This document shows, in pieces, positions 9,385 through 19,750 of a stretch of DNA of 64,000 nucleotides. This DNA is from Cymodocea nodosa (lineage: Eukaryota > Streptophyta > Magnoliopsida > Alismatales > Cymodoceaceae), in contig CM072343.1 of the NCBI GenBank assembly GCA_036874045.1, positions 16,512,001 through 16,576,000 on the forward strand, in the 5' to 3' direction. The notes under the pieces are model-generated. The model saw nothing but the letters and a program-made list of their open reading frames with translations, was not told the origin of the DNA and did no database searches. Position numbers and translations under genes: made by a program. How positions within the stretch are numbered: position 1 is the first letter of the stretch; each line of letters opens with the position of its first letter.

Positions 9385-11934
9385 CTGAAACAAAGTCCAC
9401 GTAATAATGCAGTAACAATAAACAATGAACTCACATGAAAGATCACAGAACTTCTATATGGTATCATACAAGTGGAGCAAAACTACAAAAAAAAGAGAAA
9501 TTCTACCAAGACAAATGAGAATAAAACAGAAACAATGGTAAAAATGATTTTAATAGCTATTACAATTTTTTTATTTTATCTTGGAGTTTCAAGTCAAAAT
9601 CCGATGTTTTTCCTTTGAAATTTGATGTTTCTGTGACTTTGTCCCATCTCTATCAAAATTTCCATTGATACTCGATGTCTCCTTTTTTTGATATATTGAT
9701 ACTCAAAACAGATTGAATTTCATGGTTATTACCTCTGTAGGGTTAATCCCACAAGGATATATCATGATAGAGAAAAATCAAAGCATTGTTTAGCAAAAAC
9801 AAACTATACCTAGAAGTATTTTGATTGGATGAAGAAAACAAACCAAGTAAATTGAAGAACACAGACAACAACAAAGGATATAATATAATGTAATGTAATG
9901 ACATGCTAAAGAAAAAGTTGCAATGACAAGTTGAAAAAGATGCACTAGGCAAGAGGACTGAATTAGAAAAACACTTGCTTGGTATTTAATATAAGAATGC
10001 ATGAAATTCATTAATTGATTATTGAAGACTTAGTTGCTGATGAAATATGCCCACCTTATTAAGTTCTGTGGTTGTGATATCGATGTCATTTTTACGGCTC
10101 AAGCACTGAGCAATATATTAATCTCAATCAAACCAATCCAATAATAATACTAATACGCATATTTCAAGAATATGTATATTTTAGAAGAATTGGATCAAAA
10201 ATATATATACTTCTTTTTGCAAGGAAAAATATTAAAAGAGCTTTAAAGATATATATTTAATTAAAAGGATCTACAAAAAGACTTGCATAATTAAGGAAAA
10301 GTGATGCCGATCTCCAAGGCAAGGTCTTATCATACCTTGATCCCTAGGCAGTGCCTAGGCTCTTATCTTAATAAGTATGGACTGAACCCACACATGGTGG
10401 ATTTACAATGCACTAATTTGAACCATTTGGTTATATCTATCCCTACCTGGCACATGTTCTTAGCCTCTATCCATGATCATATCTTGGCAGCCCAAGATAA
10501 GTTTTTGCAAGGTAGGTTGTTTTTTTTGACTCAAGGAAAGCATGTAAAAGTTTCATGGCAAAGCTTTAAACAAAGAAGTTAGATGTTCACTTCATTGATT
10601 TGACTCTATGAGCTCATTTGTGCACTTAAAATTAAATTTGATGGAATTTAAATTCTACGAAATTTAACAAAAATGAAATTCGAAATTTAAGTGTGTGTAC
10701 GTTTAGGAATTTGATAGAAATTGAAATTCAGATGTTTGTGTATATAACAAAATTAAACATAATTAATTTTTAATGAAGTTCTTAATTAGTCAAAATGTAA
10801 TTAATCAATGAATTAATTATTTACATTAATCAATTAACATATTATAAAATTATATCTTTATATATCATTTATCAATTAATTAAGTATATATCATTTATCA
10901 AAACCAAGTATATGCAAAAATATAAGTATATATCTACATCCATGTATTTCATGATTATTCTTAAGATCAAAAAATTCAAAAGTAAAATATCTTAGTTGAA
11001 ATTGTAAAATAGAACTATTATATCATCACAACAAAATAAGATCTTAGTTAAAATCATTACTATATGTTTAAATTTTGAAGGATTTCAAACTCAAGACTAG
11101 GGAAATTTTTTTTCCCAAAATTCAACTGGAGGTGAAATTCATTTTCCTCTGTTAGAAAATGAATTCCATCTGCATACAAACAAGCCTTAATCAGAATCTA
11201 ATAGAAAATAAATTCTTTTCGGTCAAATTTTGGTTACACAAACCTCCCTTATGTTTCCATTAAAATAACTAGGTTGAGTGGCTTATTGAATGATTAAAGG
11301 AAGGGTTGCCCATTTAGTAGAAAAGGGGAAAGCACTAAATGAAGGCTAAAGGGGGAAGGGGAGGTGAATGGACACTTTCTTCATTGTTCTATGAATCTAC
11401 AACACTTTTTCCTAAGACTCAAAATCTAATGAAAGCCACACTACTACAATAAGTCTAAGTCTTCTTTGGAATAGGAAAGCTTCCCAACCTTGCTCCCTAA
11501 TATGGGGTATGTACTTGCATGCCACTAAATGTTACTTACATGCCATTAAAAAACATTGTTTCAGTAACATGCAAGTCATGTTTAGTGGTATACAATAATT
11601 TGGTAATTTTTGACATTCAACTAAAAATTAAAAAAAAAAAACCTCATAGGTGTAGCAGTCTGGACTCTCTTTAGAATAGCAGAGTAATGTGGACATGTGT
11701 CTGTACGTTGTTATACTTTGCAAGAAGATCAATGAAATAGAAAACGACTGCTAAAATTTAATATAAAAAATGCATGATATCTATCAATCCATCAGTAGTT
11801 GAAGGGTTAGATGTAGATGAAATTGAGCCAACCTTATTAAATTCTGCAATTGTGATACCAACGTCATTTTTACTGCTCAAGCACCTTTTTAGCAGAGCAA
11901 ATTGCATCCTTATTGGTCTCGATATGGCAGACAT
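8806..11934 (-). CDS. CNX3: Cyclic pyranopterin monophosphate synthase (CNX3/MoaC), mitochondrial
   Basis: Two-exon gene: exon 1 11934-11833, exon 2 9384-8806, with a 2448-bp GT-AG intron in phase 0. The join reads EFNK|ELESVFGDPLPSG, as in plant CNX3 proteins. The product (226 aa from the chosen start) converts the GTP-derived MoaA/CNX2 product to cyclic pyranopterin monophosphate, the first intermediate of molybdenum cofactor, in mitochondria. The MoaC core is complete: VDVS near its start, GISGAKQTSNLVPLCHN, TGVEMEALTA with the two Glu, DMCKA with catalytic Asp and Lys, and the KTGGKSG tail. Asn replaces the usual Pro after LCH. The N-terminus MSAISRPIRMQFALLKRCLS is basic and lacks acids, a plausible mitochondrial presequence. 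The ATG at 11991 or 11907 is also possible. Because TTTTGTTTCAG at about 11969-11979 looks like a 3' splice site, exon 1 may be preceded by a 5'-UTR intron. Confidence 0.9.
9985..10140 (-). pseudogene. Decayed duplicate of CNX3 exon 1 inside the CNX3 intron
   Basis: This interval aligns with 11755-11930 on the same strand. It still encodes CLSRKNDIDITTTELNK followed by a GT donor (AATAAG|GTGGGC), against CLSSKNDVGITIAEFNK in the distal copy. A small deletion removed the region that holds the ATG, and an in-frame TAA lies 5 codons before the conserved Cys. It therefore cannot supply the presequence, but it could splice to exon 2 as a cryptic exon. The intronic bases just after the donor are also duplicated, so the duplication was at DNA level. 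Confidence 0.75.
10141..11750. other. CNX3 intron body, no gene supported
   Basis: AT-rich intron DNA. A 93-codon plus-strand ORF (10301-10582) has no recognisable domain. A perfect 17-bp palindrome CCTAGGCAGTGCCTAGG is at 10343-10359. Confidence 0.4.
11833..11934 (-). CDS. CNX3: CNX3 exon 1 (presequence)
   Basis: Encodes MSAISRPIRMQFALLKRCLS then SKNDVGITIAEFNK and ends with AATAAG|GTTGGC, a usable donor in the right phase for exon 2. A diverged second copy of this exon, lacking the ATG, lies 1.7 kb closer to exon 2 (10056-10135). Confidence 0.75.
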
Positions 11935-11991
11935 GAAAGCTAAGGTGCTTAATTGCTTCAAAAATCCTGAAACAAAATATTGATATATCAA

Positions 11992-13240
11992 TGATTTTTA
12001 CCTTCATATACAAAGTAAAAGCTAACATATACAATAAACTAAATAAAGGAATAAAATAGACTAAGGATATGGCAACACAAAAAACTAGTTAAAAGAGGGA
12101 GAGAGAGCTTGGAAAAATATCTCCAAAGAGGAACACTATCAAACAGATAGAATTAGGAGCTCAAGGTGCTATTTGAGTGTTCGTAGTTAGCCTAAGAATA
12201 TAAGATAGTACATTAATCCAAATGTTTACAAACTAGTTATTAGTGTTTTTTCTAGAATAAGAAATATAGAAATATAGAAAACTCATTTCATTAGATAAAG
12301 AAATAAAAAAGTATAAGAAATTGGGATGATCCAAGAAAAAATGAAGCTAAGATAAAGTTCGTGAATATATTTAGATAAGGAATATGTTATTAGATTAAAT
12401 GGTACATCAATAAAGTTTTAAATACAAATTTTCATTTATGTCCTATAGTAATTGACATGACATTTTAATAGTTAAGGATTTACGATCAACAAAGTTTTCA
12501 AAGAAGATAGCTATTGAATAAGAATTTATTAACAATATATGAGGAATAAATGACTCAAATAAAATTCAAGACAAAAGGATACAGACTAAAGCACACTCAA
12601 AAATATATATCATTATATCACATAGATAAAATTTATAAAAGAGGAAATTTTGTTATGTTAAATAAGCATCTTCCGTGTTCTTTTATGATAAGGTTGGCAT
12701 TTAATTGCTATTTCTTTTAAAATAAACATATGTAAAGAAAAAATAGAATATTTAGATATTAAAAGACGACAAAATGGAGTTTTCAGAATATTTAGATTCT
12801 AGTATTTTAAATTTCCTTGAAAATCTACCTAAACAATTACCCTTTGATCTTGTAAGTAACACTTAGAATATAATAAGGTTAAATCAAGGTATACTCAGAG
12901 CTAATAACTAACAATAAACTTGGACAAAAATAACTGAATCACACCACACCAGAATACAAACATAGATAAGTAAATATACAAGGAGAGTAAAAGAAAGGAA
13001 TAGGAGAAACATTACAAACCACATGATCATAAACAACCAACAAAAGAATACAAACTAAGTAGATGGTTTAAAAGAATGGGAAGGAGAACCACATAAAGAT
13101 TAAGGATAGAAAAAAAGGATAGAGGCAGGGAAAAAGTAGAACAGATACATAGTGACTATAGGGCCATAGTGGTTGGGAGGAGGGCGTGATTAGGGTTTCC
13201 CTCTTCTTACCTAGATCACTTGCACTTTTTAGACCCTCAA
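11992..13240. other. CNX3 upstream flank, no gene seen
   Basis: AT-rich, A-rich on the plus strand, no supported coding region. The right part (from about 13020) is probably leader sequence of the LTR element whose primer site is at 13241-13253. The CNX3 promoter should lie here; no element was recognised with confidence. Confidence 0.35.
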
Positions 13241-13253
13241 ATCCTCGATACTA

Positions 13254-13413
13254 TCTTGAAACAAAAGATTAAAGGTGAAAGTGAAATTATTATTCATAAG
13301 CAAACATAAAGTCTCTATTTATAGAGACCATACAAAGAGGATAAAATATACTTAAATAATGTGCCACTAAACTCACATATACTTAAAACCCTAATAAATT
13401 ATTTTCTCTAACA
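13254..13413 (-). repeat. Copia-type short LTR with adjacent primer site
   Basis: Read on the minus strand, it starts TGTTAGAGAAAATAATTTAT, has CTCTATAAATAGAG in the middle and ends just before TAGTATCGAGGAT (13241-13253), a mutated form of the initiator-Met primer site TGGTATCGAGC. The layout matches the LTRs at 15492-15644, 18101-18251 and 54216-54380. No partner LTR was found at lower coordinates. Confidence 0.6.
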
Positions 13414-13429
13414 CAAGCCAACCGAAAAT

Positions 13430-15486
13430 CACAACCATTGATGAGGCTTGAAGTCCTGCTGTCAGAGATCCCATGATGCCTGATAAGGTTCCAGCCAAGC
13501 ACTAATGTTTTGGAGGTGGCACGGTCATGGACACCTATAAAAGAATTACAACCCTCCCTCTTTCCCTAATAATAATAATGAATAAGAAGAAGAAGAAAAG
13601 TACGTGTGTAGTGAAAAAGATAATTGTAATAAAATACTAGAAGATTGTAGGATAGCATGACAATGGTGTTGATAACAAAGAGCAGAATGTCATAGAAGGG
13701 GATGGCAGTACAGTGTATAACAAAAGAAAGAAGGGGCCAGTAATAACAGATCCGTCTGGCACTATTGTCTCTTCTGAGCATACTAGCCTAACAAGGTTTA
13801 TGAAGTTTGATGTGACAGATAAGTTGACATTCACATTGAAAAGTGAGCAAATCTGGAGGTGGTCGACCATATATGGCTTCAAAAGGAGTGGTAACCATTG
13901 AAGTATGGTAGGCTGTATTGAACCAATACTCAGCCTGTGCCAACCAGGGATACCAACTTCACTGCTGATCATGACAATTGACAAACAGCATAAGTTTCTA
14001 AACACATTCTGTTTGACTGTCTGTTGGGGTGATATGCTGTAGACACTAGCAATTTACTCCCATGGAGCTTGAAACCTCCTGCTATAACAAACTAATAAAT
14101 GTTGCATCACGATCAAGGACAATTTCTCTAGGGAGACAATGCAAGTTTGAAACATTCTTGACAAACTCAATAAGTAACACAGAAGCTAAGGATGCTGTAA
14201 GGCAATGAAACAGGGCATACTGCATACATTATCAAGTAGTCTACAACCATTCAGATCACTGTATAACCATGGGCATATGGATTCAATACTCACATGTATT
14301 TCAAGAAATACAACATATTGGTTAATAACAGATTGTGTAATGGATCTAAATCAGTGAATTGGTTGGGTCAACATATTTTTTGTGCTGTCAGGTATCCAGA
14401 TTGCACAATCCTTTATAATGATCATTCAATCCTGTGCACAAGATGTGCACCCACTTCTCTCCAAAATTTCTTGAACTCTTGGGTGGATCAGCTGGATCTT
14501 AGTGTTTTCCACCTGGATCTTGAAGAAAACTCACCAATCTACACTCCAAAGGCGTTTTTTTTCTCTAGAAAGTATCATTCCAGCTTGAATGTCTTCAATA
14601 GTTGAATCTTGAGGTAAATATTGTTTTCCATTTCATTTCTTCCATTTTAAAGTAGATCCATGTCTGTATGTGAAGTTTTGTGTTTATATTTTGCAACTTT
14701 TGCATTTTTTTGATTTGTCAATGATCCTTTGTGATTATTCAAAATTTTATAGATTTTAAGGATGAAATCAACAAATCTTAGATCAATTTGCAGAATAATG
14801 ATAAATTTCAGGTTTTTAATGATTAACACTGAATTTTTTCCATCTTTAGAATTTTTTTGGTAATACGAGTACATGAGCAATACATTGTAGAGTAATTACA
14901 TGATGTTGATAAGTACATGGTTTAAGTCTTTTCTAATATATGCAACTACTGTATCTCTATTTAATTGATATTTTATAATATGATAATTGCCTAAAAAATT
15001 CATCTAACTGTTTTTATATGTTTGTTATATCTTATTTTATCTTATCATTGAGTTTCAAGTAGAAATTTGGATTTTTTTTCACTGTTTTTATGAAAATATT
15101 ATGTTTGCACTGATATAATTTTTAATACTCGATACATTTTCATTTTCTAGGAAGCCAATTTTCAATATGATACTGATATTTTATTCTTTGGTCATAGAGT
15201 CTTGCAATAAACCGACAGCACAAATTCAAATATTCAAATATTAGCAAGCCATTTTGTAGTAAAGAAAGCTACTGACTTCATGGTATTTTTGTTTGTTCAA
15301 ATTTCCATTGTGTCATTTTCTATAGTAGTTTTTATAAGCTGGATCAGTATCATATAATTGGTACACTTGTAGCCAAACTAGTGTAATTGAGTTCACAACT
15401 TGCAATTGAATCTCTTTAGGAGATGAAGAAACTCCATCAGGCAACCTAGATAAAGCATCTACTACCTTGTAAGAGAACTCTGATTT
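13430..15486 (-). pseudogene. Ty3/gypsy integrase relic (with RNase H/integrase linker)
   Basis: On the minus strand, DALSRLPDG (about 15430-15470) closes the RNase H connection. FLYYKMAC near 15250 and a degraded zinc-binding segment follow. The integrase core then reads LPREIVLDRDATF, YHTSMVTTPFEAIYGRPPP and AEYWFNTA, all hallmark gypsy integrase motifs, at about 14200-13860. The frame shifts several times and stops are common. An AT-rich stretch at 14610-15130 shows no match and may be a further insertion. The tail near 13440-13530 faintly resembles the end of a chromodomain. The reverse transcriptase half of the same element is at 18257-19115; the two are separated by the 15492-18251 insertion. 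Confidence 0.75.
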
Positions 15487-15491
15487 AAACT

Positions 15492-18251
15492 TGTGAAAAC
15501 ATAAGAAATGGGTGGAAGTTGATTGATATTAGCAAAACCAATGTCTCTATACATAGAAACTCCAAGAACACAATCCATACAATTCTACCAATGGAAGACT
15601 AAACCTAATATACACATAACACTAATATATTATTTACTCTAATACTCTCCTTTAAGTTGAAGCATCTAACTTACAACCAACTCAACAAGCGTAAACATAT
15701 TAGAAAATAATAGATACAAAGATAAATGTTTAGCATTAAATATTGCATATTATATATATATATATTGATGTATTATTATGCTTCACAAAAAGGTATTTTA
15801 TATGATTTTTCAAGAATTACAGGTTAAATAATTTACAAGGGCATAAGTGGAAAAGAACTTAAATGGAAAGATTTTGTGAAGATTCATGTTTCCCCATGAT
15901 TCAAGCTATGTTGAAGGAGAAGAACACCTAAAGATTACTAGACTAGCATTTATTTCATTGTGCAAACTTTAGTTTATATTTAGCAGTAGTGTAAGGGCAT
16001 TTTAGGACTTTTCTCTTTAAGAGTAGAATTGTATTTTTGGCTACCCATATATATTGCATGTTTAGGGTTTGAGAGGGGGAACCAACATTTCACATCCTCT
16101 CTCGTGCATCCTCTCCTCCACCTTGTTCCAACAGTTTCTCCAAGACTTTCCCATCACATTCAATGAGACTCCTCCCCAGTGATAGCTTGGAGGGTGCTTG
16201 TGTGGACGTGGCTTGAGGAAGTAGAAGACTAGAAATGATTTGGCGGACGATTGCCCTTATTTCTCCAACAAATTTGGTGCTTCAAGGTGCATGCATAGGC
16301 TGTGGCAAGAAGAAAGCATATTTGGTGGGCTTCCTAGCTTGTGTTCTCAGATTGGAGGTCACCACATTCAAGACTTGCTTGTGGACGTGGGCTGGATGCT
16401 GCAACTAAGGACGGATCTTCTGTGTGAAGTGCATGTGGATGCACCTATCTCTCCCTACATCTTGGCATAAACTTTCAAAAGGTGTTGTGTTCACCCATTT
16501 ATCATTTTTCCTACGATAGAGTAAAATAGTTTAATAGATAGGTTTTTATTTCTGCATGCATACTTAGTTGTTTTGTAAGCAAACAATATTCCTATTGAAT
16601 GGATGTTAATATTTGTATATGTGGTGTTCATATTTTGTGCAGTGCATCTATTTATATTCCTTGTATTATTTGTATGATGCTTGTATTGTTTGGTGCTTAT
16701 TTTCAGTTAATCTTGGTGTATTTTTTTGTGTAGATTAGTGTGTATTTTAGTGGAGATTTTTGTGTGTTTGGTACTGTTGCAAATCTGCAGGTTTGCAACA
16801 ATGTGGTTTTTGTAAGTTATTTCTGTATTAATAGTGCACTTGATTAGCTTTCCAACAAGAATTTGTTTGAAAATTTTGGAGTTGGAGAGCTCAAGATATG
16901 AATGTTGGAATATGCATGAGTTTTCTGTAGTTCACTAGGAGTAGGAATCCCAAAAGTTTTGCATGTATAAATTGTAGGATTAACTTAATTTAACAACACT
17001 AATCCCTAATGTAGATTTAGAACTAGTAACTTAAAATATTATTTGATGTTCTCAATTCCTTGTGATTCAAACTGTACTTATCGGTATTATTCAACAAGCA
17101 TCATGCACTTGTGGATAAAAATAAATTTAAAATTTGCACAGCAATAAACATAAAAGCCAATTGTTATAGCAATTGTAGTAAAAAGGTGGTAGTAATTGTT
17201 GTAGCAAAAGTAACAACAATAGAAATAATTTGAAATAAGTCTAAAAATAATTATATCTTAAAAAATAATAAATTAATCATCGAATGATATAGTTTGAGGT
17301 AGTAAAATAGATAGATAAATGTGGTCTATCCTTAGAAACTAAAGATAGGTAGATAGACATAATCTACATTTTTGTGATTTTTTCTCTCTTCTTTTTTCTA
17401 TTTTTTTAAATTTCCATTACTTTTATACTCTTTTTCTACAAAAACCTTTTTCCTTTATTTTCTATATTTCTCTCACCCTTTTTTTTTCTCCTTCCTTTTT
17501 CTCTTTCTCTTTCTTTCTTTCTTTTCTTTTCTTTCATCTATCTTCTACTCCTTTGTCTTCTTCCATTAACAACAACTACAAACTAGGGTGGGATGGAGGT
17601 CTATGAAGTTGTTGAGGGAAAGTATGAGGTGAGAGTCTATGACAATGGCAAGAGAGGGCTCACGAGGTCCTAGTGGTAATAGTGGATGCTAGATGTATAG
17701 GAAGTAGTGGTGTGTCTATGATGGGTGAGAGGACATCAATACTTAGAATGTTATACAAGGTGATGACAAAAAAATTGGAGAGAGGTACGAATGTAGCCTT
17801 CAATGATGACAAGAAAAAGACCAAGTGTGGTTGATGATGATACTAGATACAGGTGGATGCATTGATGACAACTTGAATGGGTAGAGAGAGTCCAACAACA
17901 CTAGTGGCAATGGCTTGGGTAGGGGTTAGCGATAGTGGATGCAACCCAAGCCATTCCTTCAATGGTGAGGTGAATGGGTAGAGATGGATGCATCAATGGT
18001 GACTTGAATGGGTAGAGGATGGTGGCTAGGATTCCCTTCCTCCCTACATGAATCTCTCATACCTTTTAGACTCTCAAAAGTTATGTATGCTATGATATCA
18101 TGTAAGAACACAAGAAATGAGTGGAAGTTGATTAATATTAGCAAATACAATGCCTTTATATATAAAGGCTATAAGGACAAAATTACCACAATTCCAGCAA
18201 CGTGGGACTAAACCCACCATACACATAACCCTAATATATTATTTACTCACA
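15492..18251 (-). mobile_element. Nested LTR retroelement without recognisable pol
   Basis: Two direct repeats of about 150 bp (15492-15644 and 18101-18251) share AAGAAATGRGTGGAAGTTGA and an end in AATATATTATTTACTC. On the minus strand the 5' LTR is followed at once by TGATATCATAGC (18089-18100), a mutated initiator-Met primer site, and the 3' LTR is preceded by TTAAAGGAGAG, a polypurine tract. Flanks are AAACT (15487-15491) and AAGCT (18252-18256), a one-mismatch 5-bp target duplication, and the surrounding gypsy relic resumes on both sides. The 2.45-kb interior lacks any visible reverse transcriptase or integrase. This suggests a non-autonomous element mobilised by a copia relative, or one with its pol lost. 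Confidence 0.75.
16240..16470 (+). CDS. Unassigned 76-codon ORF inside the nested LTR element
   Basis: An open frame antisense to the host element, rich in Gly/Leu/His/Cys, without a recognised domain. GC is a little higher than around it. It may be captured host sequence or chance. Confidence 0.15.
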   Translation: MADDCPYFSNKFGASRCMHRLWQEESIFGGLPSLCSQIGGHHIQDLLVDVGWMLQLRTDLLCEVHVDAPISPYILA

Positions 18252-18256
18252 AAGCT

Positions 18257-19115
18257 AAACTAGGAAATCTATACCCATGAATTTCACCAACCACTTAAAC
18301 TAAGCTTGAGTGAAACCACATTGCTCTAGTAAATATTTTCTGCTCATATGATCAGTTTTAACAACAGAGCATTGTTCCCATAAGTAAGATTTCCATTTAT
18401 TAACTGCAATATTGATGGAAGGTAACTTCTCATAAGTTGATAACCCCAAATGTCACCTTTTTAAAGCTTGGCTTAGGAAGGGGATTGGCCTACCTTGTGC
18501 CAACACAGCACCTACTCCCCATGCCACAAGTGTCACATTCTATAAGAAAGGTTTTCTGGAAATTGGAAAGGACCGGGACTGATATGGAAGCAACAGCTTC
18601 CTTGAGAGAGGCAAAAGCATTGGTGGTCTCATCAGACCAATAGAAACTGTTTTTCTTCAGCATAATTGTAAGGAAGATGTTATCACTGCATATTCCTTTA
18701 TAAATTTCCTACAATAGCATGTCAAGCCTAGGAAACCTCCCATAGCTTTTGAACTTTATGGTCTAGACCACTCTACCATCAAAGCAATCTTTTTGGAACT
18801 AGCTTCACCCCTTCAACTGATAATGTGACCTAAGTATTCCACTTCCTCAAGACAAATAACGTTTGGAATACTTGGCATAAAGAAGGCTATCCTCCAGCAG
18901 CAGTAAGGTAGCATCTATGTGACGCAAATGTTTTAGTATTTTTTTTGAGAAATGGAAATGTTTTAATATTGTCTTACTGTAAATCAATATGTCATTAAAG
19001 ACAAAAAGAACAAGCTTTGTCAATCATGCCTTGAAGATATCATTCATCAAGATTTGAAATGCAGAAGGGTGTTGGTAAGCCCAAAAGGCATTACCTCCTC
19101 TCACGTTAAATTAGG
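18257..19115 (-). pseudogene. Ty3/gypsy reverse transcriptase-RNase H relic
   Basis: On the minus strand, from high to low coordinates: TPSAFQILMNDIF (the PFGLTNAPATFQ..MN motif), FVFNDILIYSKT (the YxDD box with F-N-D-D-like decay), YGRFPRLDMLL for the GFLGLTGYYR motif, FYWSDETTNAFASLKEAVAS and SNFQKTFLIECDTCGMGSR (RNase H first Asp region), then PKPSF and a degraded TDHKSL segment. Several frameshifts and stops. It ends abruptly on the right at the GC-rich island; the 5' half of RT and the gag are absent from the window. Confidence 0.8.
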
Positions 19116-19117
19116 GA

Positions 19118-19750
19118 AGAAGACGAGACGTAGAGGATGAACACACCCGTATCGTGAATCGTGATCCCAGCGTTCTCCCTCAGAAAATCAAGTAACTAGT
19201 TCTCTCTCAGCGTGGACGCTAAGACCACCACCACGACGCTGACGTGGGCGCCAAGGGAGAATGGACGTCAGACGAACAGTGGCCCGAGGAGCAAGTGCCT
19301 GCCGCCGATCACGTAGAAGTCCTGCGATCTGCTCAAGCCGCGGGATTCGTGGTGCCGTCTCCAAATGAGTTATCGCAGCGCTATCCCGACTCGACGGTGA
19401 TGGTTCGGGAACCGGCGGTCGTGGTCGAAAGTTTACTCGCGGGCGTGTACACGGGAGCCACCGCCCGCCTGCACGTCGCCGTGTGCTCGCACCGTCGTCT
19501 GCCACAGCCCAACTGTCAGCAGACGGCCACCTCGACAAGCCGAGGATCTCGTCAGTCGTGCACGCACAGACGCCGGCAAGTTTTTCCCTCCGCGCATCCG
19601 CGCCCCCAACCGGGCGCCCAGACGGTCTCCCTCGCGACCGCCCGCCGAAGTTCAGCCACCCGTTCCCGTCCGCAAGTCGCGCGCCGTCGGCTGCTCGCCC
19701 GTGAGCAGCCGGCTCCTCTGTTTCCGTCGGTGGAGGTCGGCTTTGATTTG
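19118..19750. other. GC- and CpG-rich island of unknown origin
   Basis: A block of about 630 bp at roughly 60-70% G+C with dense CpG (for example 10 CpG in 19441-19500), set in DNA of about 25-35% G+C. It begins directly where the gypsy RT relic is cut off and ends at TTGCTACAAGTTAAATTT. The plus strand has a 179-codon open frame (19244-19783) rich in Arg, Ser, Pro and Ala; another plus frame and a minus frame are also open for 73-116 codons. That is expected for GC-rich DNA, where stops are rare, so coding is not established. No domain is recognised. Possibilities: an exon and promoter CpG-rich segment of a captured gene, the leader of a young retroelement, or introgressed foreign DNA. Confidence 0.6.

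Noticed and set aside
8990-9404. Plus-strand ORFs of 111 and 67 codons
   Set aside because: Shadows of CNX3 exon 2 on the other strand.
13566-13901. ORFs on both strands over the integrase end
   Set aside because: Partly the integrase relic in the wrong frame, partly AT-rich random sequence.
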